The position numbers were made by a program, and so were the translations under genes. Positions 9,134 through 17,396 of a stretch of 64,000 nucleotides of DNA are shown here, one piece after another. Source of the stretch: Streptomyces sp. STR69 (GTDB lineage: Bacteria; Actinomycetota; Actinomycetes; Streptomycetales; Streptomycetaceae). The notes beneath the pieces were generated by a model. The model was not told where the DNA came from. It was given only the letters and a program-made list of their open reading frames with translations, and searched no databases. Where the stretch lies: positions 40,273 to 104,272 of the forward strand of contig NZ_JALJRY010000038.1 of the NCBI RefSeq assembly GCF_024519455.1, in the 5' to 3' direction. Each line of letters starts with the position of its first letter. The stretch's first letter is position 1.

Positions 9134-9574
9134 TCAGTGCTCAGGTGACTCAACAGGCGCCGAAGTGACCAGTTCTGTCAGTACGCCGTGGCAATCCTTT
9201 GGGTGCAGGAACGTGATCCGTGACCCCATGGAGCCGCGTCGCGGCTCCTCGTACAGAACGCGCACACCCTTCCCGCGGATGTCCTCGGAGTCCGTGTCGA
9301 CGTCGGCCGTGCCGAACGCGATGTGGTGGACCCCCTCCCCGTTCTTCGCCAGCCACTTTCCTACGGCGGAGTCCTCGCGGGTCGGTTCGAGGAGCTGGAG
9401 GTAGGAGGCGCCGCCGTCGTCCGTGTTGTTGATCTTCAACATGGCCTCGCGTACACCCTGCTCCTCGTTGACCTCGGAGTGGAACACCTCGAAGCCGTAC
9501 GTGGCCCGGTAGAACTCGACGGTCGTGTCGAGGTCGAAGCAGGCGATCCCGATGTGGTCGATTCGCGTCAGCAT
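9134..9574 (-). CDS. mce: Methylmalonyl-CoA epimerase
   Basis: 146-residue VOC (glyoxalase-fold) metalloenzyme that interconverts (2R)- and (2S)-methylmalonyl-CoA, linking propionyl-CoA carboxylation to the B12 mutase. The N-terminus LTRIDHIGIACFDL provides the first metal-binding His (residue 7). GEGVHHIAFGTADVD supplies the second and LTELVTS near the C-terminus the metal-binding Glu. Length is normal for the family. The gene is divergent from the thiolase with 149 bases between starts, and meaB and icmA are nearby, placing it in acyl-CoA/propionate metabolism. Confidence 0.94.
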   Translation of the reverse strand: MLTRIDHIGIACFDLDTTVEFYRATYGFEVFHSEVNEEQGVREAMLKINNTDDGGASYLQLLEPTREDSAVGKWLAKNGEGVHHIAFGTADVDTDSEDIRGKGVRVLYEEPRRGSMGSRITFLHPKDCHGVLTELVTSAPVESPEH

Positions 9575-9723
9575 GTATGTAGTGCAGCGCTCACCGGGTG
9601 GTTACGCAACGTGCGCGCGATCACACCGACGGCCCGATGACGGGGTGGTCTACCGCTCAGTACATTTCAAGTAAACCCTCGTTCACTCCTCAGCTGAAAC
9701 ACGCTGGAAGGGGATCGCACCTC

Positions 9724-10926
9724 ATGTCTGGAACGAACAGCACGACCTCGGTGATCGTCTCGGGCGCCCGGACGCCCATGGGACGGTTGCTGGGCTCCCT
9801 GAAGTCCTTCTCCGGAGCCGACCTCGGCGGCTTCGCGATCAAGGCCGCCCTCGACCGTGCGGGTATCGGTGGCGACCAGGTGCAGTACGTGATCATGGGC
9901 CAGGTGCTCCAGGCCGGGGCAGGGCAGATCCCGGCACGCCAGGCCGCCGTCAAGGCGGGCATCCCCATGAGCGTCCCCGCGCTCACCATCAACAAGGTCT
10001 GCCTCTCGGGCCTCGACGCCATCGCACTCGCCGACCAGCTCATCCGTGCAGGTGAGTTCGACGTGATCGTCGCGGGCGGCCAGGAGTCCATGACCAACGC
10101 CCCCCACCTGCTCCCCAAGTCCCGCGAGGGATACAAGTACGGCGCGATCGAGATGCTCGACGCGATGGCCCACGACGGCCTGACCGACGCCTTCGAGAAC
10201 ATCGCCATGGGCGAGTCCACGGAGAAGCACAACACGCGCCTCGGCATCAAGCGCCCCGAGCAGGACGAGGTCGCGGCCCTGTCCCACCAGCGGGCCGCGG
10301 CAGCGCAGCAGAACGGCATCTTCGAAGCGGAGATCACCCCGATCGAGATCCCGCAGCGCAAGGGTGAGCCGGTCGTCTTCAGCAAGGACGAGGGCATTCG
10401 CGCCGAGACCACGGTCGAATCGCTCGGCAAGCTGCGCCCCGCGTTCACCCGGGACGGCACGATCACCGCCGGCACCTCCTCGCAGATCTCGGACGGTGCG
10501 GCGGCCGTGGTCGTGATGAGCAAGACCAAGGCGCAGGAGCTGGGCCTGCAGTGGATCGCCGAGATCGGCGCCCACGGCAATGTGGCGGGACCCGACAACT
10601 CGCTCCAGTCGCAGCCGTCCAACGCGATCCTGCACGCCCTGAAGAAGGAGGGCCTGGAGGTCGAGAGCCTCGACCTGATCGAGATCAACGAGGCCTTCGC
10701 CGCCGTCGCGGTCCAGTCAATGAAGGACCTCGGGGTGTCCACGGAAAAGGTGAACGTCAACGGCGGAGCCATCGCCCTGGGCCACCCCATCGGCATGTCC
10801 GGCGCCCGCCTGGTCCTGCACCTGGCCCTGGAGCTCAAGCGGCGCGGCGGCGGGGTCGGCGCGGCGGCACTGTGCGGCGGCGGCGGTCAGGGTGACGCAC
10901 TGATCGTGCGGGTACCCAAGGCCTGA
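9724..10926 (+). CDS. Acetyl-CoA C-acetyltransferase (thiolase)
   Basis: 400-residue cytosolic thiolase that condenses two acetyl-CoA to acetoacetyl-CoA or cleaves 3-ketoacyl-CoA. The acyl-accepting Cys93 lies in INKVCLSGLDA. The His of GGAIALGHPIGMSGAR and the second catalytic Cys384 of CGGGGQGDAL are present. The ATG at 9724 was chosen because GGAAGGGG lies 10 bases upstream; in-frame codons further upstream lack a ribosome site. The meaB gene follows after about 40 bases, so the two form an operon. With mce and icmA close by, the likely role is generating C4 acyl-CoA for the butyryl/isobutyryl-CoA and ethylmalonyl-CoA routes that supply polyketide precursors. Confidence 0.94.
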   Translation: MSGTNSTTSVIVSGARTPMGRLLGSLKSFSGADLGGFAIKAALDRAGIGGDQVQYVIMGQVLQAGAGQIPARQAAVKAGIPMSVPALTINKVCLSGLDAIALADQLIRAGEFDVIVAGGQESMTNAPHLLPKSREGYKYGAIEMLDAMAHDGLTDAFENIAMGESTEKHNTRLGIKRPEQDEVAALSHQRAAAAQQNGIFEAEITPIEIPQRKGEPVVFSKDEGIRAETTVESLGKLRPAFTRDGTITAGTSSQISDGAAAVVVMSKTKAQELGLQWIAEIGAHGNVAGPDNSLQSQPSNAILHALKKEGLEVESLDLIEINEAFAAVAVQSMKDLGVSTEKVNVNGGAIALGHPIGMSGARLVLHLALELKRRGGGVGAAALCGGGGQGDALIVRVPKA

Positions 10927-10966
10927 GCAGTACTTTCTCGCACGTCGGCAAGGGAACGGAGCTGTG

Positions 10967-11923
10967 ATGCAGGACGTCGCCTCGCTGGTGGCCCAGGCCA
11001 GGGAAGGCCGGCCGCGGGCCGTGGCCCGGCTGATCTCCCTGGTGGAGGGGGCGTCCCCCCAGCTCAGGGAGGTCATGGCGGCCCTCGCACCGCTGACCGG
11101 CGGGGCGTACGTCGTCGGCCTCACGGGGTCACCGGGCGTCGGCAAGTCGACCTCGACGTCCGCGCTCGTCACCGCGTACCGCAAGCAGGGCAGACGGGTC
11201 GGCGTCCTGGCCGTCGACCCGTCCTCGCCGTTCTCGGGCGGTGCCCTGCTCGGCGACCGGGTCCGCATGTCGGACCACTCCTCCGACCCCGGCGTCTACA
11301 TCCGCTCGATGGCCACCCGCGGCCACCTCGGCGGCCTCGCCTGGTCCGCCCCGCAGGCCATTCGCGTCCTCGACGCGGCGGGCTGCGACGTGATCCTGGT
11401 GGAGACGGTCGGGGTCGGCCAGTCGGAGGTCGAGATCGCCTCCCAGGCCGACACCTCCGTCGTACTCCTTGCACCCGGCATGGGCGACGGCATCCAGGCG
11501 GCGAAGGCCGGAATCCTGGAGATCGGCGACATCTACGTCGTCAACAAGGCAGACCGGGACGGCGCCGACGCGACCGCCCGCGAGCTCAACCACATGCTCG
11601 GCCTCGGCGAGTCCCGCGGCCCCGGCGACTGGCGCCCCCCGATCGTCAAGACGGTCGCCTCCCGCTCCGAGGGCATCGACGAGGTGGTGGAAGCCCTGGA
11701 GAAGCACCGGGCATGGATGGAGGAACACGGCGTCCTCGCGGAACGCCGGGCGGCCCGGGCGGCCCGCGAGATCGAGACGATCGCGGTCACGGCCCTGCGC
11801 GCCCGCATCGGCGACCTGCACGGAGACCGCCGTGTCGGCGCGCTCGCGGAGCGGGTGGTGGCAGGGGAGTTGGACGCGTACCGCGCGGCGGACGAACTGA
11901 TCGCGGGCATCACGGAGGGCTAA
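10967..11923 (+). CDS. meaB: MeaB-type G-protein chaperone of B12-dependent acyl-CoA mutase
   Basis: 318-residue P-loop GTPase (ArgK/MeaB family). Walker A GSPGVGKST is at residues 54-62. The switch region carries ETVGVGQSEVEIA and the guanine-specificity motif is NKADRDG. The C-terminal 60 residues form the dimerisation arm. MeaB proteins load and protect adenosylcobalamin in methylmalonyl- or isobutyryl-CoA mutases. The ATG at 10967 is preceded by GGAG five bases upstream; GTG at 10964 is an alternative adding one residue. It is the second gene of the thiolase operon. Its likely client in this window is IcmA, encoded 15 kb away, or a genomic methylmalonyl-CoA mutase outside the window. Confidence 0.93.
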   Translation: MQDVASLVAQAREGRPRAVARLISLVEGASPQLREVMAALAPLTGGAYVVGLTGSPGVGKSTSTSALVTAYRKQGRRVGVLAVDPSSPFSGGALLGDRVRMSDHSSDPGVYIRSMATRGHLGGLAWSAPQAIRVLDAAGCDVILVETVGVGQSEVEIASQADTSVVLLAPGMGDGIQAAKAGILEIGDIYVVNKADRDGADATARELNHMLGLGESRGPGDWRPPIVKTVASRSEGIDEVVEALEKHRAWMEEHGVLAERRAARAAREIETIAVTALRARIGDLHGDRRVGALAERVVAGELDAYRAADELIAGITEG

Positions 11924-11929
11924 GTCGAT

Positions 11930-11962
11930 GGTCAACGTCCTTGCGGCGCTGCTACGTTGACC
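11930..11962 (+). terminator. Inverted repeat after meaB (probable terminator)
   Basis: GGTCAACGT (11930-11938) pairs with ACGTTGACC (11954-11962) around a 15-base GC-rich loop, starting 7 bases after the meaB stop. Position favours a terminator, but the symmetric arms could also be an operator for the downstream MFS gene. Confidence 0.55.
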
Positions 11963-12046
11963 CACATGTCGTTCCTCCTCATGGCATAGGGCACGCCGAA
12001 CACACCGGCGTCCCTTTCCCATGCCTCCAGTTGAGGAACCTCGCGC

Positions 12047-13285
12047 ATGTCCGCGCCTTCTTCCACGCCGACTTCGGCGTGCCCTTCGTACGCCGCCGTG
12101 CTCCAAGTCCCGTACGCGCGCCGCACGTTCACCGCCGCCCTCGCCGGACGGCTCTCGTACGGCACCGTCTCCCCGGCCGTGCTGCTCGCGGTCGTCCGCT
12201 CCACGGGCTCGTACGCCGCCGCCGGCACGATCATGGCCGTCTTCGGCACCGCGACCGTCCTCCTGCTGCCCCTGCGCGCGGCCCTGGTCGACCGCCACGG
12301 CCCACGCCGCGCCCTGCTCCCCATGGCCCTGCTCTACGGCGGCCTCCTGTGCGTCCTCGCGGCCGTGACCTGGCGCCCCGGGACACCGGAGGTGGTGCTC
12401 GGCACGGTGGCCGCGCTGACAGGCATGTGCGCGCCCCCACTTGGACCCACCATGCGCTCCGTGTGGGCCGAACTCGTCGATGACCGTGGGCTGTTGCAGC
12501 GCGCGTACAGCCTCGACGGCGTCGCCGAGGAACTCCTGTACATCGTCGGCCCGTTGATGATCGGGGCGCTGATGGGTTTCGCCCCGCCGGCCGCCGGAGT
12601 CCTGCTCAGCGCGGCGCTGATCGGCGCGGGGACGTTCGCCTTCGTCACCTCACCGGCGCTGGCCGGTGTACGGGTTCCCGCCGGGGGTCGGTCGGGGCTG
12701 AGGCTCGCCAGGGTTCGCGGGCTCCTCGCGCCGGTCGTCGTGGCCGCCGGCATGGGGCTCGCGCTGAGTGCCGTCTACCTGTTGGTGATGGCGTTCGTGG
12801 AGCAACGGGGCTACGGCGACGCCGTCGTGCCCTGGGTGCTGGCCGCGGTCTCGGCGGGCAGCGCGGTGGGGGGCCTGCTGAACGGCGCGGTCGACTGGCG
12901 TAAGGCCGCGCGGGTACGGCTGGCGTTGTCGGCGCTGGGCCTTGGGCTGGCGCTGGCGGTGGCGGGGTTTGCGCCCGGGCTGTGGTCACTCACCGTGGCG
13001 GTGGGATGTGCGGGCTTCTTCGTCGCACCGGCGTTGACCACCGCGTATCTGCTGGCCGACGAGGTGGCTGCGCCGGAGGCGCGGACGCAGGCGGGGGCGT
13101 GGGTCAACATGGCGGTGAACGCGGGGAGTTCGGGGGGATCGGCGGTGACGGGGCTGCTCATCGGGCGGTTGCCGGTGGGGGTCTGTTTTGTGATCGCCGG
13201 GGTGGTGGCGGTGGTGGCGGGGGCGAGCTCGGTGGTTCGTGTGCCGGTCCGCCGTGGCTGGTCGCGCAGTTCCCCGCGCCCCTGA
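12047..13285 (+). CDS. MFS transporter with unusual repeat-derived C-terminus
   Basis: 412-residue major facilitator with about 12 hydrophobic segments between residues 25 and 400. No motif fixes the substrate; the YARRTFTAALAGRLSYG start and weak cytoplasmic loop motifs resemble small drug/unknown-solute exporters of Streptomyces. GAGGAA lies about 10 bases before the ATG. The last residues (RRGWSRSSPRP) are encoded by a sequence that looks like a dispersed Streptomyces intergenic repeat, so the native 3' end may have been replaced. It is convergent with the MarR gene at 13389. Confidence 0.82.
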   Translation: MSAPSSTPTSACPSYAAVLQVPYARRTFTAALAGRLSYGTVSPAVLLAVVRSTGSYAAAGTIMAVFGTATVLLLPLRAALVDRHGPRRALLPMALLYGGLLCVLAAVTWRPGTPEVVLGTVAALTGMCAPPLGPTMRSVWAELVDDRGLLQRAYSLDGVAEELLYIVGPLMIGALMGFAPPAAGVLLSAALIGAGTFAFVTSPALAGVRVPAGGRSGLRLARVRGLLAPVVVAAGMGLALSAVYLLVMAFVEQRGYGDAVVPWVLAAVSAGSAVGGLLNGAVDWRKAARVRLALSALGLGLALAVAGFAPGLWSLTVAVGCAGFFVAPALTTAYLLADEVAAPEARTQAGAWVNMAVNAGSSGGSAVTGLLIGRLPVGVCFVIAGVVAVVAGASSVVRVPVRRGWSRSSPRP

Positions 13286-13376
13286 AAACAGGCCGGTATT
13301 ACTCAGCCCGTCCGGCGTTCGAGGACGAGGCCCCTTCAAGGCCGAAGCGGGGGTCTGGGGGCGGCAGCCCCCAGAC
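13251..13376. repeat. Dispersed Streptomyces intergenic repeat
   Basis: The stretch contains GCAGTTCCCCGCGCCCCTG (13266-13284) and then CAGCCCGTCCGGCGTTCGAG. It ends in a GGGGGC-GGCA-GCCCCC hairpin. I recall this series of blocks as recurring in many Streptomyces intergenic regions, but no search was possible here. It spans the stop codon of the MFS gene. Confidence 0.55.
13353..13376. terminator. Bidirectional terminator hairpin
   Basis: GTCTGGGGGC (13353-13362) and GCCCCCAGAC (13367-13376) form a perfect 10-bp stem with a GGCA loop. It lies between the convergent MFS and MarR genes and serves both directions. Confidence 0.85.
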
Positions 13377-13388
13377 GTCCCGCTCAGC

Positions 13389-13865
13389 CTAGGGACGCCC
13401 CCGTTGCCCGCGCAGATGCTCCGCGATCGGCTTAAGCGTTTTGTCGAGTTCCGACAGGCCCTCGGGAGTCACGAGGTCGATGAAGTGCCGCCGTACCGAC
13501 GCCACATGATGGGGCGCGACCTTCTGCATCGTCTCCAGGCCGTGTTCGGTGAGCACCGCGTACAGTCCCCGGCGGTCCGACTCGCAGTTCTCCCGGCGTA
13601 CCAGGTCCGCGTTCTCCATGCGGGTGATCTGGTGCGAGAGGCGGCTCTTGGACTGGAGCGTGGCGGCGGCGAGGTCGCTCATCCGCAGCCGTTTGTCCTC
13701 CGCCTCGGAGAGGTTCACCAGGATCTCGTAGTCGTTCATCGTCAGGCCGAACGGCTGCAGGTCCTTTTCGAGTTGGTACGTCAGCAGCCTGTTGACCTCC
13801 AGGTGGGTGCGCCAGGCGCACTGCTCCTCATCGGTCAGCCAGCGCGTGGCCGTCTCGGTCTCCAT
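13389..13865 (-). CDS. MarR family transcriptional regulator
   Basis: 158-residue winged-helix regulator. Helices around residues 40-60 (LTMNDYEILVNL) lead into the DNA-binding region at about 60-105 (MSDLAAATLQSKSRLSHQITRMENADLVRRE). The wing follows as NCESDRRGLYAVLTEHG. A single Cys in the wing (ENCESD) is the only candidate redox residue. It is transcribed leftward with a 92-base gap after the AIM24 cluster, which contains an AT-rich patch at about 13866-13890 suited to a promoter. Targets are unknown; the convergent MFS transporter and the upstream AIM24 genes are the nearest candidates. Confidence 0.9.
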   Translation of the reverse strand: METETATRWLTDEEQCAWRTHLEVNRLLTYQLEKDLQPFGLTMNDYEILVNLSEAEDKRLRMSDLAAATLQSKSRLSHQITRMENADLVRRENCESDRRGLYAVLTEHGLETMQKVAPHHVASVRRHFIDLVTPEGLSELDKTLKPIAEHLRGQRGRP

Positions 13866-13957
13866 GAATGAAGTCTACCTAAAATGTTGAAAGGCGAACT
13901 AGTGAGGGTGGCGTGACGGCGCGCACACGTTCGACGTCACACTCCGCAGACTACCGC

Positions 13958-14755
13958 TCACAGCCCGAAGCGACGCTGGAGATCCCCCAGCTGTCCGGGA
14001 AGGCGCGGTGCGCCCGCTTGCTGTGCGGGGCCTGTGCGAGCCCCGCCCCCGCCCGGTACCCCCGGCTCGTGCGGCACAACCCCTGTGGCCTGCTCGGGCA
14101 TCAGATTCTCCGAGGACTGGAGCAGTACCGTGCCCGCCCCCACGAACTCGAACTGGTGCTCCTCCCCGGAGGCCCCGCCGATGCCCGTCATCGCACGTAG
14201 ACCGCCCATCAGGCCGGTCATGTAGGCGTGGTCGTAGTGGTGGCAGGGTGAGGGGCAGTCGGCCCAGCCGACGAGTGCCTGCGGGTCGACCCGGATCGGG
14301 GGTTCCATGAACACCACCGGGCCGCTGGAGGCGGCCACGATCTTGCCGGTTCCGATGAGTGTCAGAAAGCCGGGGACAATCGACTGCTTCAGAGCAAGAC
14401 TTGGCTGAAAAGCGAGCAGGTTGCCCGAGCGAATGGTCATGTTGGCGTCTTCGAGGTCGTACGCGTTGACGTCGAAGGCCCGGTCGGCGAGCAGCATCTT
14501 GCCCGAGCCGTCCGCCACGACCCAGTCGCTCGCGTGCAGAGGCGAATGGAAGGACGTACGGACAAGTCGGTCGAGTCGCCCGTGCCCGATGCCGTTGAAC
14601 TCCATCGAGCCGTAGTAGGCGATCATCTTCCCCTTCTGCAGGAACCACTGGCTCCCCTTGAGCTCCACGCAGAAGGTGTACTTGTTGACGTTGTCGTCGA
14701 CCGGCAGGGTCATCGGGTCGAAGATGGTGGGGCCGGACCCCGCGTACTGGCTCAC
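13958..14755 (-). CDS. AIM24 family protein (third of three)
   Basis: 265-residue AIM24-family protein of unknown biochemical function. The fold is a beta-rich TRAP-like barrel seen as alternating short hydrophobic strands such as SGNLLAFQPSLAL and GPVVFMEPPIRVDPQAL. The GTG at 14755 is chosen because GGAGGAG lies directly upstream and its first four bases overlap the stop of the preceding paralogue (GTGA); the longer in-frame ATG at 14851 would lie inside that gene. A Pro/Gly/Ala-rich C-terminal tail after about residue 215 is absent from the two sisters. The HHYDHAYMTGLMGG segment is distinctive. Confidence 0.87.
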   Translation of the reverse strand: MSQYAGSGPTIFDPMTLPVDDNVNKYTFCVELKGSQWFLQKGKMIAYYGSMEFNGIGHGRLDRLVRTSFHSPLHASDWVVADGSGKMLLADRAFDVNAYDLEDANMTIRSGNLLAFQPSLALKQSIVPGFLTLIGTGKIVAASSGPVVFMEPPIRVDPQALVGWADCPSPCHHYDHAYMTGLMGGLRAMTGIGGASGEEHQFEFVGAGTVLLQSSENLMPEQATGVVPHEPGVPGGGGARTGPAQQAGAPRLPGQLGDLQRRFGL

Positions 14756-15402
14756 AGCTTCTCCTCCGACGCCTGGACGTACACCGCGCCACTGCCGCTC
14801 AGCTCCAGCTGGAACGCCTCGCCGGAGCCACGGCCCACCATGTCGCGCCAACCGAGCGCCGTGGACAGCTTGTTGCGGACGTCGCCGTGGTGGGCGACGT
14901 AGGCCTGCGGGTCGACATGGACGGGTCTGCCGGGGGTGATCGGCACCTCGAAGACACCGCCGTGGGCCATCACGGCGACCGCGCCCCGCCCCTGGAGCGT
15001 GGTCGTGAACAGGCCCTGGCCGGTGACCTGGCCGCGGACCATGCCCATGACGCCGCCCTGCGAGCCCATGAACATCGTGCCCTGCCGGAGGGTGCCCTCG
15101 AAGGCGAGGAGACGGTCGGCCTCCACGTAGAGGGTGTCTCCGGTGAGCTCGATGATCTGGATGTGGTGGCCGCCGTGACCGAACATCACGGTGCCGCTGC
15201 CCTCGACGGTCATGAGGGGGGTCGCCTCGTTGGCGACGCGGCGGCCGAGCATCGACATCACGCCGCCCTGGCCGCCCTGGATGTTCGGGGTGAAGGAGAC
15301 GTCGCCCTTGTAGGCGAGCATCGCGCCGCGCTGGCTGTACAGCCGCTGACCCGGCATGACGGTGGCCTGGATCATCTTCGAGTTGATCTCCGTGAACGTC
15401 AT
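14752..15402 (-). CDS. AIM24 family protein (second of three)
   Basis: 216-residue paralogue of its two neighbours. Shared features are MLAYKGDVSF near residue 30, the GQGLFTTTLQGRGAVAVMAHGG region and an acidic C-terminal strand ending SGSGAVYVQASEEKL. It is rich in Gly and Met, with no signal peptide or membrane helix. The start is 1 base after the stop of the upstream paralogue and its stop overlaps the next start, so the three are translationally coupled and may form a hetero-oligomer. AIM24 proteins in mitochondria affect membrane organisation; the bacterial role is unknown. Confidence 0.88.
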   Translation of the reverse strand: MTFTEINSKMIQATVMPGQRLYSQRGAMLAYKGDVSFTPNIQGGQGGVMSMLGRRVANEATPLMTVEGSGTVMFGHGGHHIQIIELTGDTLYVEADRLLAFEGTLRQGTMFMGSQGGVMGMVRGQVTGQGLFTTTLQGRGAVAVMAHGGVFEVPITPGRPVHVDPQAYVAHHGDVRNKLSTALGWRDMVGRGSGEAFQLELSGSGAVYVQASEEKL

Positions 15403-15403
15403 G

Positions 15404-16036
15404 TCACACGTCCCCCGCGATCGTGTTCCGCTCGCTGGGCTGGACGTAGACGAGTCCGTCGCCCTCGAAGCGGATCTGGAAGGCCTCGCCGCCGCCCTCC
15501 CCGAAGAGCGTGCGGAAGGTCACACCGGACTGGAAGGACTGCTGCAGGTTCCCCTGGTGCGCGATGTACGCGCCGGGGTCGACGGTCAGCGGGTACTGCC
15601 GGCTCACCCGCAGCACCACCGCCGGGCCGTCCGACATGATCGCCGCCTGGCCGTGGCCCTCGACGGTCGTCGTGAACAGCCCGTTGCCCTGCGAGGCGCC
15701 GCGCAGTCCCGTGAACGTCGTGCCCGTTCTCAGCCCCGCGTCGGTCGCGAGCAGGTTGCTCGACTCGACGTACAGCTTGTCGCCCTGGAGGTTCACCAGG
15801 TTGATCTCGGACGCCCGGTCCGCGAACCAGCAGGTGCCCTGCCCCCTCACCTCCATCACCGTCATCTGCTCGCCGGTGAGCCGCCGGGTGACCATCCCCC
15901 GGATGCCCTCGCCGCCACCGCTCATCTTCTTGAAGGCCATCTGCCCGTCGTACGCGACCATCGAGCCGTTCTTCGCCTTCACGGCGTCCCCGGTCATGTC
16001 GACGGCGAGCACCTTGCTGCCCTGGAGTCGAAACAT
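15404..16036 (-). CDS. AIM24 family protein (first of three)
   Basis: 210-residue AIM24 protein starting MFRLQGSKVLAVDMTG. Matching landmarks to the second copy are SMVAYDGQMAFKKMSGG, GNGLFTTTVEGHGQAAIMSDG, a VDPGAYIAHQGNLQQSF motif equivalent to VDPQAYVAHHGDVRNKL, and a VYVQPSER end. The ATG at 16036 was selected because the longer frame upstream is Arg/Pro-rich and lacks AIM24 character. It leads a three-gene leftward operon whose products probably assemble together. Function unknown. Confidence 0.88.
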   Translation of the reverse strand: MFRLQGSKVLAVDMTGDAVKAKNGSMVAYDGQMAFKKMSGGGEGIRGMVTRRLTGEQMTVMEVRGQGTCWFADRASEINLVNLQGDKLYVESSNLLATDAGLRTGTTFTGLRGASQGNGLFTTTVEGHGQAAIMSDGPAVVLRVSRQYPLTVDPGAYIAHQGNLQQSFQSGVTFRTLFGEGGGEAFQIRFEGDGLVYVQPSERNTIAGDV

Positions 16037-16113
16037 CGCCACCGTGCGAAGGTAACCGCAAGGGCGCGCCCGCGGACAGGGCCCGTGGGTGGACAACGAC
16101 CCTGACCTGCCCC

Positions 16114-16443
16114 CTAGGGCGTGTCGCGGGGCGCGCCGAGACGGATGACGGCCGTGCCCGCGCGCAGGTCGACGGTGGACCACGGCGGGTCCCCGTCCTC
16201 CTCGTCGTCGCGCATCACCAGCGCGCTCCGCCGTTCCTTCAACTCGGTCTGCTTGCCCGGCGACAGGCTCGCGTGCAGCTGCTCGAAGCCGGTCGCGGAG
16301 ATCTGGCCCTGCCGACCGGCGTTGCGCCAGGGGAGCATGCCGGCGCGGCCCATCTTCAGCAGCAGCTGGTCGAGGAACGCGAGCGCGGTCAGCAGGACCA
16401 CCAGCCCGGGCAGCGTCATGAAGAAGACGAACGGCACGGGCAC
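16114..16443 (-). CDS. Small membrane protein, DUF6191-like
   Basis: 109 residues. A single N-terminal membrane helix (about residues 3-27) is followed by a cytosolic part with the block GRQGQISATGFEQLHASLSP (residues 43-62), which I associate with DUF6191 proteins of Streptomyces. The rest is acidic and Pro-containing. It is transcribed in the same direction as the AIM24 genes, 77 bases upstream of them, and divergent from the DUF3817 gene. The function is not known. Confidence 0.75.
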   Translation of the reverse strand: MPVPFVFFMTLPGLVVLLTALAFLDQLLLKMGRAGMLPWRNAGRQGQISATGFEQLHASLSPGKQTELKERRSALVMRDDEEDGDPPWSTVDLRAGTAVIRLGAPRDTP

Positions 16444-16560
16444 TCCCGGGGGCTCGGCTGCGGACCCCCAGTCTCGGCTCCCTCAGCCGTTTGCCACAAT
16501 GGGTGAACGTTTGTGCTCGCGTTCACAAGCTGTGGACGTCTCCCTCACCGAAGGTGACCT

Positions 16561-16911
16561 GTGGACATCAAGACCGCCACCGCAATCCGCCGCCTCCGCC
16601 TGGTGTCGGCCCCCGAGGCCGTGTCCTTCCTCCTGTTGCTCGTCTGCTCGGTGCTGAAGCGGACCACGGACTTCAACGCGGTGCCCGTGATGGGCATGGT
16701 CCACGGTGTCCTCTTCATCCTGTACGTCCTCTTCTGGGCCGACGCCTGGAACCGTACGAAGTGGGGCGCGAAGTCGGCGGCCCTCTACTTCGTCCTCTCC
16801 GTGCTGCCCACCGGCGGCTTCTTCGCCGAGCGCAAGCTCAGGCGCGAGTCCGAGGATGCGGTCATCGCCTCCCGCGCCCGCCAGGAGCAGGAAGGGGCCG
16901 TGAAGGCATGA
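16561..16911 (+). CDS. DUF3817 family membrane protein
   Basis: 116-residue protein with three hydrophobic segments (about residues 15-32, 42-60 and 70-88). It carries the family-like motifs LVSAPEAVSFLLLL and MGMVHGVLFILYV, and a charged C-terminal tail. The GTG start is preceded by GAAGGTG. Its stop overlaps the ATG of the next gene (ATGA), so the two are translationally coupled. A paralogue lies at 25456-25794. The family has no established function. Confidence 0.85.
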   Translation: MDIKTATAIRRLRLVSAPEAVSFLLLLVCSVLKRTTDFNAVPVMGMVHGVLFILYVLFWADAWNRTKWGAKSAALYFVLSVLPTGGFFAERKLRRESEDAVIASRARQEQEGAVKA

Positions 16912-17201
16912 TCGTCGCCTTTTCCGTGACACCGCTGGGTGTCGGCGAGGACGTCGGCGAGTACGTCGCCGACGCCGTCCGCGTGGTTCGCGAGTCGGGC
17001 CTGCCCAACCGCACCGACGCGATGTTCACGTCCATCGAGGGCGAGTGGGACGAGGTCATGGACGTCGTCAAGCGTGCGGTCGCCGCCGTGGAGGCCCGCG
17101 CCCCGCGCGTCTCCGTGGTCCTCAAGGCGGACATCCGCCCCGGAGTGACGGACGGCCTCACCTCCAAGGTGGAGACGGTCGAACGGCACCTGGAGCGATA
17201 G
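16908..17201 (+). CDS. Thiamine-binding-type protein (MTH1187/YkoF family)
   Basis: 97-residue ferredoxin-like fold protein of the DUF77/MTH1187 family. The pattern IVAFSVTPLGVGEDVGEYVA at the N-terminus and TSIEGEWDEVMDVVKRAV in the middle are typical. Homologues bind hydroxymethylpyrimidine/thiamine-like ligands and oligomerise. Coupling to the upstream DUF3817 gene by a 4-base overlap suggests a membrane protein plus soluble ligand-binding partner. Transport energising components are not present here. Confidence 0.85.
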   Translation: MIVAFSVTPLGVGEDVGEYVADAVRVVRESGLPNRTDAMFTSIEGEWDEVMDVVKRAVAAVEARAPRVSVVLKADIRPGVTDGLTSKVETVERHLER

Positions 17202-17396
17202 GACCTGTCCGGCGGAGGCGGTGATCAACCGGCCCGTTCCGCCGCCGGGGTCAACCCCCCACCCACCTGGACGCACCCAGTTCGACACGCCCTCAATTCT
17301 CCACTTGTGTGAGGTTATCGGCCCGGTCGATCTTCGGAACCCAACGGTTCCGGCGGTCCCCGGGCGTCGATCACTCCTCAATCATTGGAGGGCGCT

